Notes: generated from the sequence alone by a model not told the origin. DNA of 63,105 nt from Bacillota bacterium (GCA_029781825.1 JAKOVY010000148.1:1-63105); one strand, 5' to 3'. Counted from the stretch's first letter, positions 10,095 through 20,201 are shown. Numbers and translations: made by a program.

Positions 10095-10943
10095 ATGGCA
10101 TTAGTACCGATGACGGAACTGTTGGCTAAAGCAGAGGCAGGAAAATACGCAGTCGGAGCTTTCAACGCCAACAATATGGAAATAGTTCAGGCTATCGCTA
10201 TGGCCGCAGAAAAAGAGAAGGCTCCGGTTATAATGCAGGCCAGCCAGGGGGCGATCAAGTACGCCGGCTTGGATTACATAATAGGTATGGTTAAAATAGC
10301 CGCCGAAAGTACGCGGGTTCCTATTGCGCTGCATCTGGATCACGGGACCAGTTTTGAACAGGTGGTAAGATGCATACGGGGCGGCTTTAGTTCGGTAATG
10401 TTTGACGGTTCTCAATTACCCCTGGAAGAGAACATCCGCATAACCAAAAAGGTGGTTGAAATCGCCCGACCCATAAATGTATCGGTAGAAGCCGAACTGG
10501 GGAAGATCGGTGGTACAGAAGATGATATCAGTGTCAAAGAAAGCCTTTTCACCGATCCCTATGAAGCCGAGGTTTTCGTGAAGGAAACCGGAGTAGATGC
10601 ATTGGCGGTGGCGATCGGTACCGCTCACGGGCAGTATAAAGGCGAGCCCAAACTGGATTTTGAACGCCTGAAGAAGATCCGGGAATTGGTGAACATACCT
10701 ATTGTTCTGCACGGTTCTTCCGGGGTGCCCGATGAGGCGATCACTAAAGCCATCAGCCTGGGGGTGCGAAAGGTCAATATTGACACCAATATCCGGGAGG
10801 CTTTCGTTGCCAGGTTAAGACAGGAGATAGAAAATAATCCTGCCGAAATTGATCCGCGCAAGCTGTTGGGACCGGGCAGGGATGCCGCAGTCGAGCTCAT
10901 TCGTGAGAAGATAAGGCTGTTTGGCAGCTCTGGAAAGGCTTAG
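10095..10943 (+). CDS. fba: Class II fructose-bisphosphate aldolase
   Basis: Cleaves fructose-1,6-bisphosphate to two triose phosphates, or forms it in gluconeogenesis. The 282-residue protein carries the class II zinc site: HLDHGTSF near residue 80, a later GTAHG histidine and the HGSSG phosphate loop. An AAGGAGG site precedes the ATG. It follows spo0F, as in Bacillus, and precedes a transaldolase-family gene and glpX, so three sugar-phosphate enzymes are grouped. The presence of a GlpX phosphatase next door suggests the aldolase can work in the gluconeogenic direction. Confidence 0.96.
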   Translation: MALVPMTELLAKAEAGKYAVGAFNANNMEIVQAIAMAAEKEKAPVIMQASQGAIKYAGLDYIIGMVKIAAESTRVPIALHLDHGTSFEQVVRCIRGGFSSVMFDGSQLPLEENIRITKKVVEIARPINVSVEAELGKIGGTEDDISVKESLFTDPYEAEVFVKETGVDALAVAIGTAHGQYKGEPKLDFERLKKIRELVNIPIVLHGSSGVPDEAITKAISLGVRKVNIDTNIREAFVARLRQEIENNPAEIDPRKLLGPGRDAAVELIREKIRLFGSSGKA

Positions 10944-11073
10944 CCGCTGAGAGAAGCAAGCCTGGATTCACTTCGTCGGACATTGTAGTCTGCTCAACAT
11001 ACCGTTATTAACGGCGCCTGTGGCAAGCATGTTCCGATCACTGGATCACCAAAAAATGCAGCAGGAGGATACT

Positions 11074-11718
11074 ATGAAGATATTCATCGACTCGGCTAAC
11101 ATCGAGGAGATTCGCGAAATCAACGATCTGGGATTTCTGGCCGGGGTCACGACCAATCCCACCCTGGTGGCCAAAGAGAAGGGCGATTTTCACCAGTTGG
11201 TGCGGCAGATCTGTGACATAGTTGACGGCCCGGTTAATGCCGAACCTCTGGGGGTATCCTTCAATGAAATGATTAACGAGGGCCAGGCCTTGGCCAACCT
11301 TCATCCCAATGTCGTAGTCAAGATACCGTTGTGTGAAGACGGTTTGCGGGCTATCAGATACCTTTCCCAACTGGGAATCAAGACCAATGCCACCCTGGTG
11401 TTCTCTGCCAATCAAGCCCTGCTGGCGGCCAGAGCCGGAGCCAGCTACATCAGTCCTTTTGTGGGGAGGCTTGATGACGCCGGGAACGACGGCCTTCATG
11501 TTCTGGCGGAGATTGTTAACATCCTGGACCAGTATGCGGTAAATACTGAGATTATTGCCGCCAGCATCAGGCACCCGATGCACGTTACGGAAGCGGCAAA
11601 GATTGGGGCTCACATTGCCACCATACCTTATAAGGTTATAAAAGCCATGATCAGGCATCCCCTGACCGATTTGGGGATAGAAAAGTTTGTTGAGGATGGG
11701 AAGAAGCTGTTAGGTTAA
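11074..11718 (+). CDS. fsa: Fructose-6-phosphate aldolase / TalC-type transaldolase
   Basis: A 214-residue short transaldolase-family protein (FSA/TalC group). It starts [13 protein letters not shown], has the TTNPTL loop and the Schiff-base lysine Lys83 in [11 protein letters not shown] take the ATG at 11074 because a GCAGGAGG site lies just before it; the frame open from 11020 has a longer but unsupported N terminus. Members either transfer dihydroxyacetone units in the pentose phosphate pathway or act as simple aldolases, and sequence alone does not separate these reliably. It occupies the place of ywjH in the Bacillus order. Confidence 0.9.
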   Translation: MKIFIDSANIEEIREINDLGFLAGVTTNPTLVAKEKGDFHQLVRQICDIVDGPVNAEPLGVSFNEMINEGQALANLHPNVVVKIPLCEDGLRAIRYLSQLGIKTNATLVFSANQALLAARAGASYISPFVGRLDDAGNDGLHVLAEIVNILDQYAVNTEIIAASIRHPMHVTEAAKIGAHIATIPYKVIKAMIRHPLTDLGIEKFVEDGKKLLG

Positions 11719-11739
11719 GATCTGATAGGAGTGTGTTTG

Positions 11740-12723
11740 GTGGAGAGGGAATTAGCACTGGAATTGGCTCGTGTTACCGAAGCGGCTGCACTGGCTGCAG
11801 CCCGGTGGCTGGGGCGCGGGGACAAGGAAGCCGCAGATGATGCTGCGGTTACCGCCATGCGCGTCATGTTTGACACGGTTCAGTTTGACGGAATTGTAGT
11901 TATCGGGGAAGGGGAGATGGATGAAGCCCCCATGCTCTACATTGGAGAAAAAGTGGGCATGGGAGTGCCTCCGCTGGTCGATGTGGCAGTTGATCCCCTG
12001 GAGGGGACCAATATAGTGGCCAAAGGCGGAACCGGAGCACTGGCGGTTTTGGCCGTTGCTCCCCGAGGGGCTCTGCTTCACGCCCCCGATATGTATATGG
12101 AAAAGATCGCCGTCGGTCCTCGCTGCAAAGGCAGAGTCAGCCTTGAAGTACCGGTGAGGGAGAACCTCCACGAAGTGGCCAAAGCCCTGGATAAGTCCAT
12201 CCGTGAAGTGACCGTGGTTATACTGGACCGGCCCCGGCATCAGCAGTTGATAGAAGAGGTGCGGAGTACGGGCTGCCGGATCAAGCTCATATCCGACGGG
12301 GACGTATCTCCTGCCGTGGCGGCGGCTTATGAGGATTCGGGAGTCGACGTCTTGCTGGGAATCGGAGGCGCGCCCGAGGGTGTTATATCGGCGGCCGCTC
12401 TCCGTTGTATGGGGGGAGATTTTCAAGGGAGGCTCTGGCCCGAGGACGAAAGCGATGTTGAGCGTGCAAAATCCATGGGCATAACTGACATCAACCGTAT
12501 ACTAACCATCGATGACCTGATTAAGACGGAGGATGTTTTCTTTTCCGCTACCGGGATAACCGATGGAGACCTTCTGCGCGGGGTCAGGTATTTTTCGGGT
12601 AAAGCCGTAACTCACACCCTGGTAATGAGGGGTCTTTCAGGAACGATAAGGTATATCCAGGCCACCCACCAGCTTGATAAAAAGCCTCTTTTCAAGGATA
12701 ATAAGATAAGGGTTCGACTTTAG
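11740..12723 (+). CDS. glpX: Class II fructose-1,6-bisphosphatase GlpX
   Basis: A 327-residue class II fructose bisphosphatase, a gluconeogenic phosphatase. The N terminus ERELALELARVTEAAALAAARW and the GEGEMDEAP and VDPLEGT metal-site motifs are characteristic. The start is set at the GTG at 11740 because AGGAG lies eight bases upstream and the family begins with this segment; GTG at 11731 and TTG at 11737 are also in frame. It sits only about 20 bases after the transaldolase stop and is probably cotranscribed with it. In Bacillus a murA copy separates the two genes; it is absent here. Confidence 0.95.
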   Translation: MERELALELARVTEAAALAAARWLGRGDKEAADDAAVTAMRVMFDTVQFDGIVVIGEGEMDEAPMLYIGEKVGMGVPPLVDVAVDPLEGTNIVAKGGTGALAVLAVAPRGALLHAPDMYMEKIAVGPRCKGRVSLEVPVRENLHEVAKALDKSIREVTVVILDRPRHQQLIEEVRSTGCRIKLISDGDVSPAVAAAYEDSGVDVLLGIGGAPEGVISAAALRCMGGDFQGRLWPEDESDVERAKSMGITDINRILTIDDLIKTEDVFFSATGITDGDLLRGVRYFSGKAVTHTLVMRGLSGTIRYIQATHQLDKKPLFKDNKIRVRL

Positions 12724-13188
12724 AAATTATAATGATGCCAAGAAACGGTCAGTCGGCGAAGAAACACCACGTATTCCTGCAGCGGAAATCCTTTCAGGAT
12801 TTCCGCCCTGGTTCTCATTTTCAGTCTAATTTCCGGCCTATGGTTTTGGCATACCTTTTCGGTGAGCCCTCTTGCCTTTGTGACCTGTACCAGTATAGTA
12901 GGGAGTATTGTTGGTGAGAATCTATTCTGAGTTACCACGATCCTGTCTGAATCAAATGGAGCCGATTATGCGATAACCTCATTCTGTAATTCCCCATAAG
13001 AAAGGAATTGGATAATCTCAGGGTTTTCCTTTTGCATCGGATATCAAACCAAGTACCTCTTGTTTCAACGGAGGCATTGATGCGTAACCCTATGGTCAGA
13101 TTCTGGATATTATTGCTGTAACGCAGAACACGGCATAAAAATAACCGGACTTGAGAATAACCGCTACCCAAGAGAGGAGGAAATTTGC
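12724..13188 (+). other. Long leader region upstream of rho
   Basis: A 465-base gap with no credible gene. It holds a perfect 10-bp hairpin GCGGAAATCC / GGATTTCCGC (12782-12791 and 12797-12806) without a T run, and a candidate sigma-A promoter further on. If that promoter is used, rho has a leader of nearly 290 bases. Rho often controls its own message through an untranslated leader, so this is a reasonable place for autoregulation, but nothing in the sequence proves it. Confidence 0.5.
12872..12899 (+). promoter_or_regulatory. Candidate sigma-A promoter for rho
   Basis: TTGCCT at 12872-12877 and TATAGT at 12894-12899, 16 bases apart. Confidence 0.45.
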
Positions 13189-14445
13189 TTGAACCTTGCA
13201 GACCTAGAGAACAAAACCATGGTGGAGCTGTACCAGATTGCCAAGGAATTGAACCTTGTCGGTTTTTACAAGCTTCGCAAAAAAGAACTGGTTTTCGAAA
13301 TCATGAAAGCCCTTACCCACTCCAACGAACTGCTGTCAGCATCGGGAATTCTGGAGGTATTGCCTGACGGCTACGGATTTCTAAGGCCCTTTGCCTACGT
13401 TCCCAGCCAGGACGACATCTATGTTTCACCTTCCCAGATCCGCAAGTTTGACCTGAAAACTGGAGACAAGGTAGCCGGTCAAGTTAGACCGCCCAAGGAT
13501 AATGAACGGTTTTTTGCCTTGCTCAAGGTGGAATCGGTCAACGGATTCTCACCGGATGAAGCTTCGAAGCGGATTTATTTTGATGCTCTGACCCCCCTGC
13601 ATCCCGACGAAAGGATTCGCCTGGAGACAGAATCCAGCGAACTTGGCACCCGTATGATCGATCTGGTCTGTCCGGTGGGCAAAGGCCAGCGGGGTCTGAT
13701 TGTGGCTCCGCCCAAGGCCGGAAAGACGGTTTTGCTGCAGAAGATTGCCAATGCCATCACCAAGAACCATCCCGAGATAGAATTAATGATCCTGCTCATT
13801 GATGAGCGTCCGGAAGAGGTAACTGATATGCAGCGGTCAGTCAATGCCGAGGTTACAGGTTCCACCTTCGATGAACCGCCGGAAAATCATGTCAAGGTCG
13901 CGGATATGGTTCTCGAGAGAGCCAAACGCCTGGTGGAACACAAACAGGATGTGGTCATCCTGCTGGACAGCCTCACCCGGCTGGCTCGGGCTCACAACCT
14001 CGTCGTACCGCAGAGCGGCAGAACTCTGTCGGGAGGTCTGGATCCGGCCGCCCTCCATAAACCCAAAAGGTTTTTCGGAGCCGCTCGCAACATAGAAGAA
14101 GGGGGAAGCCTGACCATTCTGGCAACCGCCCTCGTGGAAACCGGCTCCCGGATGGATGAGGTGATATTTGAAGAATTCAAGGGAACCGGCAACTGGGAAT
14201 TGGTTCTGGATCGCCGTCTGTCCGAAAGAAGGCTCTTTCCGGCGATAGACCTTAAACGTTCAGGGACCAGAAAGGAAGAACTGCTGATGACCAAAGAGGA
14301 ACTGGAGCTGAACTGGAACCTGCGCCGGATGTTTGCCAACTATGGAACGGTAGAGACTATGGAAGTCATGATTGAGACCCTTCGCAAGACCAAGTCAAAC
14401 GGTGACCTGCTACGGGTGGCACCCATTGTCTTTTCTGAGAAATGA
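13189..14445 (+). CDS. rho: Transcription termination factor Rho
   Basis: A 418-residue RNA-dependent ATPase that ends untranslated transcripts. The Rho_N segment ([17 protein letters not shown]), the cold-shock-like RNA-binding domain ([14 protein letters not shown]) and the RecA-type ATPase with Walker A APPKAGKT and Walker B region [10 protein letters not shown] follow in order. There is no long Arg/Gly/Asn-rich insert like that of some actinobacteria. The TTG start sits eight bases after a GAGGAGG site. Its position between glpX and rpmE is the Bacillus arrangement, with two added genes before rpmE. Confidence 0.97.
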   Translation: MNLADLENKTMVELYQIAKELNLVGFYKLRKKELVFEIMKALTHSNELLSASGILEVLPDGYGFLRPFAYVPSQDDIYVSPSQIRKFDLKTGDKVAGQVRPPKDNERFFALLKVESVNGFSPDEASKRIYFDALTPLHPDERIRLETESSELGTRMIDLVCPVGKGQRGLIVAPPKAGKTVLLQKIANAITKNHPEIELMILLIDERPEEVTDMQRSVNAEVTGSTFDEPPENHVKVADMVLERAKRLVEHKQDVVILLDSLTRLARAHNLVVPQSGRTLSGGLDPAALHKPKRFFGAARNIEEGGSLTILATALVETGSRMDEVIFEEFKGTGNWELVLDRRLSERRLFPAIDLKRSGTRKEELLMTKEELELNWNLRRMFANYGTVETMEVMIETLRKTKSNGDLLRVAPIVFSEK

Positions 14446-14482
14446 TCCGAAGAAACACGAATATTAAGAACCAACTTTGGCA

Positions 14483-14512
14483 AAAATAGGGGTGATTGAC
14501 CCTTATTTTGTT
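14483..14512 (+). terminator. Terminator after rho
   Basis: An AAAAATAGGG / CCCTTATTTT hairpin with one bulge and a T-rich 3' arm, ending just before the ribosome site of the next gene. Confidence 0.6.
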
Positions 14513-14526
14513 GAAGGTGGTAATAA

Positions 14527-15372
14527 ATGTTAAAAAGAACGGTGTTGCTGGTAATGCTGGCAGCGTTCGCTCTGACCATCTGGCCGTCGTCGGTATTCGC
14601 AGGATGGTCTGAGGACAGTTTTGCGCCCAGCAAGGTATCGGTTACCAGCGATAGCCTGGTTAGAAGGTACCTGGTGCAACCGGGTGATACGGTATCGGAG
14701 ATAGCCCGTTCTATGGGTTTAGATGCCGGTATTATCATGGCCATGAACAACCTGGATGCCAGCAGCGTCATTCTGGAGGGACAATATCTGGACATACCGG
14801 GAGATCGGCAGAGGCTGCACCGGGTAAAGGCCGGAGAAAGCATGTGGAAGATCGCGCGGATGTACCAGGTCAGCCTCGATCAGCTCATTGCCGCCAATAC
14901 CCAGATCAAGAATCCCTCGTTATTGCGGGTGGGAGAAATGGTAAAGATCCCTTCCCATGCCGGCCTGACTGCTGCGGCTATGCATCAACCTTCTCGAGGT
15001 CTTCGCGGTCTTTTTGCCTGGCCGGTATTTGGAAGGATAACCTCCGGATACGGCTGGAGGAAGGGTGAATTCCATCACGGCTTGGATATTGCCTGTCCCG
15101 CTGGAACCCCAATCCGGGCGGCCCAGGCCGGTGTGGTGGTCTTTTCCGGCACCAAATCGGTTTATGGCAAGACGGTAATCATCCGGCACGCAAACGGCAT
15201 GGAGACCTTGTATGCCCATAACTCAAAGAACATGGTAAAAGCGGGGCAACAGGTGAAAAAGGGGCAGGTCATTGCCCTGGTAGGAGTAACCGGGCGCACT
15301 ACCGGACCGCACCTGCATTTCCAGATAAACTACAAAGGGGAAACGTTGAACCCCAGTGAATACTTACGGTAA
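14527..15372 (+). CDS. Secreted LysM and M23 (LytM) peptidoglycan peptidase
   Basis: A 281-residue exported protein. A signal peptide covers about residues 1-25 (basic start, hydrophobic core, VFA-G cleavage region). Two LysM peptidoglycan-binding repeats follow (YLVQPGDTVSEIARSMG and HRVKAGESMWKIARMYQ), then an M23 zinc endopeptidase domain with HHGLDIA and the HLHF pair. All metal ligands are visible, so it should be an active cell-wall hydrolase. Such proteins act in vegetative wall turnover or in spore engulfment and cortex work. The gene sits alone between two terminators in the rho-rpmE interval. I cannot tell which stage it serves. Confidence 0.92.
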   Translation: MLKRTVLLVMLAAFALTIWPSSVFAGWSEDSFAPSKVSVTSDSLVRRYLVQPGDTVSEIARSMGLDAGIIMAMNNLDASSVILEGQYLDIPGDRQRLHRVKAGESMWKIARMYQVSLDQLIAANTQIKNPSLLRVGEMVKIPSHAGLTAAAMHQPSRGLRGLFAWPVFGRITSGYGWRKGEFHHGLDIACPAGTPIRAAQAGVVVFSGTKSVYGKTVIIRHANGMETLYAHNSKNMVKAGQQVKKGQVIALVGVTGRTTGPHLHFQINYKGETLNPSEYLR

Positions 15373-15393
15373 TTACGGTTCTATGGGGTAGCA

Positions 15394-15430
15394 GGTCCCG
15401 TGGTTTTCCCGGCCATGGGACTTGTTGTAT
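15394..15430 (+). terminator. Probable terminator after the M23 peptidase gene
   Basis: GTCCCGTGG pairs with CCATGGGAC (one G-U pair) and is followed by a T-rich but interrupted tail. Confidence 0.5.
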
Positions 15431-15654
15431 TATAGAGCCATAGTATCGTTATCAGAATCCCCCATCGTGAAGGTTTATACTGCGTGGGATTGACCGGCAG
15501 ATTGATTTAATTGAGTCCGAGAATGAGGCCGGTCATAAGTTTTTGCGGGGAAGGATTTAAGGTTTAGGAGCAGGAGGCTCCGGTGCTTCCGAGGTTGGTA
15601 CCTGATGATTTCAAAGGCGGAGGGCCAAAGAACCGGAGCAGCTGGGGAGGATTA

Positions 15655-16929
15655 ATGTTCAGTACTTTGTATTCAGACCGGAACGGCAGGATATTCAAGG
15701 ACGAGCACCTGCTATTCCTGGGACGCAGCGGGCAGCAGTGGGTTGAGGCGGATGAAGAAGATCTGATACCCCTGCCTGCAGGCTCTTCTTTAGTTATGGT
15801 TCCCGGCCATTATCCGGTTGGGATCGACCTTGATAATAAGGTGAGCTGCCGTGAAAAGACCCCACGGGGCGGCACGGCGGTGGCTTTAGCCTGCCTCCTG
15901 CCCCAGGGGTTCACCCGGACCCTCCTGCCGGCTACCGTTGCTCCCCGGGGCACGGCGGAAATTCCAATTCTCGGCTACACGGCAGTGGCGGGGATGGAAA
16001 ACCGGGTGATGGCGGCTGCCGTTCCTACCGATGAACAACGCAAATGGCACCCGGAGCACTATAACACCCCGGAGTTGGAGCAGATTGTCGAGTCCCGGCT
16101 GGAGCAGTTTCCCAGGAACCGCATCCTGCGCCAGTTGGCGCACTGCAGTCTGCATTATTCATGTTTCACGGCGCAAAATATTTTTTATCGGCGATGGGAG
16201 GGCGGAATCCCCACTACCTCCCGGTGCAATGCCCGTTGCCTGGGGTGTATCTCGCGCGGGCATACATCGGTCCCCTCACCTCAGGAAAGGTTGAGGTTCA
16301 GGCCGACCGTGGACGAGATTGTGGAGGTGGCCTGTTACCATCTGGAAACGGCTCCGGAAGCAATAGTAAGCTTTGGCCAGGGGTGCGAGGGCGAACCGGC
16401 GCTCAATGCCGACCTGATCGCTTCCGCGGTCGAAAAAGTGAGAGGGATTACCGACCGAGGTTGTATAAACCTCAACACCAACGCAGGCTGCACCGTCGGG
16501 ATAAAGAAGCTGGTGGACGCCGGGTTGGATGCGATTCGGGTGACCTTGCTGTCGGCCCGGGAAGAGGATTATCTGGCCTATCACCAACCGACGGGGTACC
16601 AGTTTCGTGACGTCGTATATTCCCTGTCCTATGCTCGCGATAAAGGGGTTTATACATCCATCAACCTCCTTGCCATCCCCGGCTTTAGCGACTCGGAAGA
16701 ACAGGTGGAGGCGGTGGTCCGGCTGGTTCAAAAGACCGGGGCCCATATGATCCAGCTGCGAAACCTCAATATCGATCCCGACTTATTCTTTGATCGAATC
16801 CCGGTTCGTTCCACCGCACTGGGAGTAAGACGGATGATAGACATCCTTAAGGAGGAGGGAATCCGGGTGGCTTCGTATACCCATCCGGCCCGCCGGGGTA
16901 AAGGTCTTGATAACAGCACGACCGCCTGA
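15655..16929 (+). CDS. Radical SAM protein of unknown function
   Basis: A 424-residue radical SAM enzyme. The iron-sulfur cluster motif is C-x3-C-x2-C in SRCNARCLGC at about residue 193, much further in than usual: the first 180 residues form a separate domain rich in beta strands and short loops. The TIM-barrel core follows, with SFGQGCEGEP as the probable SAM-binding GGE-like motif. The ATG at 15655 follows a GGGGAGG site; the in-frame codon at 15583 would add 24 residues without support. No accessory peptide, carrier or maturase lies nearby, so neighbours give no clue. The fold is firm; I do not know the reaction. Confidence 0.85.
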   Translation: MFSTLYSDRNGRIFKDEHLLFLGRSGQQWVEADEEDLIPLPAGSSLVMVPGHYPVGIDLDNKVSCREKTPRGGTAVALACLLPQGFTRTLLPATVAPRGTAEIPILGYTAVAGMENRVMAAAVPTDEQRKWHPEHYNTPELEQIVESRLEQFPRNRILRQLAHCSLHYSCFTAQNIFYRRWEGGIPTTSRCNARCLGCISRGHTSVPSPQERLRFRPTVDEIVEVACYHLETAPEAIVSFGQGCEGEPALNADLIASAVEKVRGITDRGCINLNTNAGCTVGIKKLVDAGLDAIRVTLLSAREEDYLAYHQPTGYQFRDVVYSLSYARDKGVYTSINLLAIPGFSDSEEQVEAVVRLVQKTGAHMIQLRNLNIDPDLFFDRIPVRSTALGVRRMIDILKEEGIRVASYTHPARRGKGLDNSTTA

Positions 16930-17064
16930 GCATGGCGGGGGTGGTATATCTTAAGTTGTTCAGTACCTTAAAGTGGAATAATGAGGGCTCCAGATGAGTT
17001 TGTTCCGAGACCTTCCACCGTAACGCTGAAAGAGGAAGCTAAATATCGTGCTTTTTCATAATTA

Positions 17065-17093
17065 TTGTTTTTTAAGTGGCAAATTGATATAAT
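17065..17093 (+). promoter_or_regulatory. Extended -10 sigma-A promoter for rpmE
   Basis: TTGTTT at 17065-17070 and TATAAT at 17088-17093, 17 bases apart, with a TGn extension directly before the -10. It lies about 40 bases before the rpmE start. Confidence 0.75.
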
Positions 17094-17133
17094 AATCCTC
17101 GCGGCAATTAGAGGATAGGAAGAGGTGAGAACC

Positions 17134-17337
17134 GTGAAAGATAACATACATCCCCCATACTTTCGGACTACGGTGACCTGCGCATGCGGCAACAGCTTTG
17201 AGACCGGGTCCACCAAGGAGAATCTCAGGGTTGAGGTTTGTTCGAAGTGTCACCCGTTTTATACCGGAAGCAAGACCAGAATAGTAGACAAAGGCGGCAG
17301 GGTGGAGACTTTCAAGAGAAAGTACGGGATGAAATAA
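17134..17337 (+). CDS. rpmE: 50S ribosomal protein L31, zinc-binding form
   Basis: A 67-residue large-subunit ribosomal protein. It has the C+ zinc site: CACG early and CSKC later, followed by HPFYTG. I prefer the GTG at 17134, since AGAGGTGAG lies just before it and the family starts at KxxIHP; the GTG at 17125 is possible. Zinc-containing L31 is normally the zinc-replete form, with a zinc-free copy elsewhere in some genomes. It has its own promoter and terminator and is therefore a single-gene unit. Confidence 0.95.
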   Translation: MKDNIHPPYFRTTVTCACGNSFETGSTKENLRVEVCSKCHPFYTGSKTRIVDKGGRVETFKRKYGMK

Positions 17338-17365
17338 AAATAGCAGAGTTAACTCTGCTATTTTT
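17336..17365 (+). terminator. Terminator after rpmE
   Basis: A perfect 13-bp stem (17336-17348 with 17353-17365, loop TTAA) ending in TTTTT and starting inside the rpmE stop codon. The A-rich 5' arm makes it bidirectional in form. Confidence 0.92.
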
Positions 17366-17380
17366 CTTAGGAGCAAGAAT

Positions 17381-18244
17381 ATGGGGTCGAATTTCCAGTA
17401 TGGCGGCCAGGCCGTTATTGAGGGAGTAATGATGAGAGGACCTAATTCGGTAGCAGTAGCGGTGCGCAAGCCGGATGGGGAAATCATAGTCGAGACTCAG
17501 CCCCAAGACCCCCTGTGGAAAAGATACAGATTCCTGGGTTTGCCGTTTATCCGCGGCACGGTGGTGCTTATCGACTCGCTGATAATCGGGGTACGGAGTC
17601 TGAACAGGTCGGCAGTTCTGACGGAAGAAGAAGAACCGCTCAGCGACGCCGAGATATTCTGGACCGGTATCATAGCCGCAGTGCTGGCTGTAGTATTATT
17701 TCTGGTTATACCCACCGGGGTTGTGCATTACACCCGGGATATTATCGGCGGGGTTTGGGCTCAAAACCTGGTTGAGGGCATACTTCGAATTCTTATATTC
17801 CTCGGCTATATCGTCGCCATATCCTATATGGAGGAGATAAAGAGGGTATTCATGTATCACGGGGCTGAGCACAAAGCCATTCACACCCTGGAAGCCGGGT
17901 ACCCGCTCGTTGTAGAAAATGCCAGGAATCAATCCATTTTGCACCCGCGCTGTGGAACGAGTTTTTTGCTCTTGGTTATGGTCCTGTCCATTATTGTATT
18001 TACGGCACTGGGGGAGGGTTCGCTCTGGTGGCGGGTTCTGTCGCGTTTGGCGGTATTCCCGGTGGTTGCAGGCCTCGGCTATGAATTGATTAAGTTTACC
18101 AGCCGCAATGCGGACCGGCCATGGGCAAAATGCCTGATGGCACCGGGGCTGTGGTTGCAGAAGCTGACCACGGCGGAACCTGACGAAGCGCAGATGGAAG
18201 TGGCTTTACAGGCCTTAAAGGCCGTAGTGCCTACTACCGATTAG
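17381..18244 (+). CDS. DUF1385 (YqhQ-type) membrane protein
   Basis: A 287-residue membrane protein of the DUF1385 family. The family signature is clear: [14 protein letters not shown] at the start and [11 protein letters not shown] plus HPRCGTSF in the middle, which together place several His, Cys and Glu residues near the membrane. I see about four to five hydrophobic segments, the first pair around residues 95-150. It lies between rpmE and prfA, a common place for this family in clostridia. Its function is not established; a metal or cofactor site is likely from the conserved histidines. Confidence 0.88.
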   Translation: MGSNFQYGGQAVIEGVMMRGPNSVAVAVRKPDGEIIVETQPQDPLWKRYRFLGLPFIRGTVVLIDSLIIGVRSLNRSAVLTEEEEPLSDAEIFWTGIIAAVLAVVLFLVIPTGVVHYTRDIIGGVWAQNLVEGILRILIFLGYIVAISYMEEIKRVFMYHGAEHKAIHTLEAGYPLVVENARNQSILHPRCGTSFLLLVMVLSIIVFTALGEGSLWWRVLSRLAVFPVVAGLGYELIKFTSRNADRPWAKCLMAPGLWLQKLTTAEPDEAQMEVALQALKAVVPTTD

Positions 18245-18266
18245 TGATGGACGAGGGATGATCCAA

Positions 18267-19334
18267 ATGCTTGACAAACTAAAGAGTCTGGAAGACAAGT
18301 ATCAAGAGATTTCCGAAATGCTGTCACAGCCGGAGACGGTATCGGATCTTTCCAGGTATCAGAAGCTAAGCAAGGCATTGTCCGATCTGAGCGATATCGT
18401 AAACACCTACCGCGAGTACAAACAGTGCCTGGATAACATCGCGGAAGCGGAGAGCCTTTTGCGAGAGGACATCGAGCCGGATTTCCGGGAGTTGGTGGAG
18501 CAGGAGCTCGATGAAAACCGGAAGCGGAAAGCAGATTTGGAAAGAATGCTTCAGGTGCTGTTGCTGCCGAAGGATCCCAACGATGAAAAGAACGTTATCA
18601 TGGAGATCCGTGCCGGGACCGGAGGTGAAGAGGCGGCTTTGTTTGCCGCCGACCTTTTCCGGATGTATTCCCGGTATGCGGAAAAACAGGGCTGGAAAAC
18701 AGATATAATGGATGTCAGCTATTCCGATCTCAATGGATTTAAGGAAATCATCTTCGTGATTGAAGGCAAGGGTGCCTACAGCCGCTTGAAGTATGAATCG
18801 GGGGTCCACCGGGTTCAGAGGATACCGGTAACCGAATCCGGGGGCAGGATCCACACCTCGGCGGCTACGGTTGCAGTCCTGCCGGAGGCTGAAGAGGTTG
18901 AGGTGGAGATCAATCCCAACGATCTGCGCATTGACCTGTATTGTTCCAGTGGACCGGGAGGGCAATCAGTAAATACTACACAGTCGGCCGTACGTATAAC
19001 TCATATCCCGAGCGGGTTGGTAGTAACCTGTCAGGATGAGAAGTCGCAGCACAAAAACAAAGAGAAAGCCATGCGGGTCTTGAGATCCCGCCTCCTGGAG
19101 ATGACCAAGGCGGAAAAAGAGGCCGAGATCGCAGATACCCGCAGGGGTATGGTTGGAACCGGGGATCGCAGTGAGAGAATCAGGACCTACAACTACCCCC
19201 AGGGCAGGGTTACCGATCACCGCATCGGGCTGACCCTGCACAAACTGGATACCGTATTGGAAGGTGACCTGGAAGAGATCATTAACGCCCTGATCACCCA
19301 TGATCAGACTGAGAAACTGAAACAGGTGGATTAA
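18267..19334 (+). CDS. prfA: Peptide chain release factor 1
   Basis: A 355-residue class I release factor that reads UAA and UAG. The GGQ loop ([15 protein letters not shown]) is present, as is the N-terminal helical domain beginning [12 protein letters not shown]. The ATG at 18267 fits the GAGGG site and family start; the ATG at 18258 is too close to it. The next gene, prmC, encodes the methyltransferase for the glutamine of this GGQ loop and starts two bases after the stop, so the two are coupled. Confidence 0.97.
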   Translation: MLDKLKSLEDKYQEISEMLSQPETVSDLSRYQKLSKALSDLSDIVNTYREYKQCLDNIAEAESLLREDIEPDFRELVEQELDENRKRKADLERMLQVLLLPKDPNDEKNVIMEIRAGTGGEEAALFAADLFRMYSRYAEKQGWKTDIMDVSYSDLNGFKEIIFVIEGKGAYSRLKYESGVHRVQRIPVTESGGRIHTSAATVAVLPEAEEVEVEINPNDLRIDLYCSSGPGGQSVNTTQSAVRITHIPSGLVVTCQDEKSQHKNKEKAMRVLRSRLLEMTKAEKEAEIADTRRGMVGTGDRSERIRTYNYPQGRVTDHRIGLTLHKLDTVLEGDLEEIINALITHDQTEKLKQVD

Positions 19335-19336
19335 GA

Positions 19337-20197
19337 TTGAGCAAGGAATGGACGGTACAGGATCTTCTTAGCTGGACGAAAAGTCACTTTGAGGGCCTGG
19401 GAATTGCAGAACCTCGACTTGAAGCCGAGGTTCTTTTGGCTCATGCCTTAAATCTCGACCGCATTGGGCTCTACATCCATCATGACCGACCTGCCAACCA
19501 GGAGGAAAGGGCTTCTTTCCGAGAGATGATCAAAAGGAGGGTTAAGGGGGAACCGACTGCCTATATTACCGGTCAGAAGGAATTCATGTCGCTGCCGTTT
19601 CAGATCGACCGGCGGGTATTGATTCCCCGCCCGGATACCGAGACCCTGGTGGAAGAGAGTATACGGCTGTTAAGAGGGAATGAAGGAGAGGTAAAGGTTC
19701 TCGATGTTGGAACCGGCAGCGGGGCCATAGCCATCAGCATTGCCAAGTACGTTCCTCAGGCCCTGGTTTACGGGGTGGATATAAGTGAGAAAGCGCTCGA
19801 GGTGGCAAAGGCCAACGCTGTTCTGAACGGGGTTGCAGACCGGGTATTCTTCTATCAAAGCGACCTTTTGAATTCAGTATACTTTGGGCCCTTCCAGTTG
19901 ATTACTGCCAACCTGCCCTATATACCTTCAGAAAAGATGCAAGACCTGCCCCTGGAAGTCCGTGAACATGAGCCCTGGGAGGCTCTGGACGGCGGACCGG
20001 GAGGCCTGACCGTTTACAAGAGACTGCTTCCCTCGGCCTGGCAGCATTTGAGTGTACCTGGGTTCCTCCTGCTGGAGGTTGGGGATGCCGCCCAGGCGGA
20101 GGAACTTATAAGGTATGCCGATGAGGCCTGGTCGGGTTATTATGTTTTAAAGGACCTGGGTCAAAGGGACCGAGTCCTGGTCCTTAAGAAGGGATAA
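19337..20197 (+). CDS. prmC: Release factor glutamine methyltransferase
   Basis: Methylates the GGQ glutamine of release factors using SAM. The 286-residue protein has the N-terminal helical domain that holds the release factor (ITGQKEFMSLPF) and the methyltransferase domain with DVGTGSGAI. The substrate motif is usually NPPY; here it reads NLPY at residues 182-185, a form more familiar from rRNA adenine methylases, though the rest of the protein is clearly PrmC. The start is a TTG two bases after prfA. Confidence 0.93.
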   Translation: MSKEWTVQDLLSWTKSHFEGLGIAEPRLEAEVLLAHALNLDRIGLYIHHDRPANQEERASFREMIKRRVKGEPTAYITGQKEFMSLPFQIDRRVLIPRPDTETLVEESIRLLRGNEGEVKVLDVGTGSGAIAISIAKYVPQALVYGVDISEKALEVAKANAVLNGVADRVFFYQSDLLNSVYFGPFQLITANLPYIPSEKMQDLPLEVREHEPWEALDGGPGGLTVYKRLLPSAWQHLSVPGFLLLEVGDAAQAEELIRYADEAWSGYYVLKDLGQRDRVLVLKKG

Positions 20198-20201
20198 CGA
20201 G

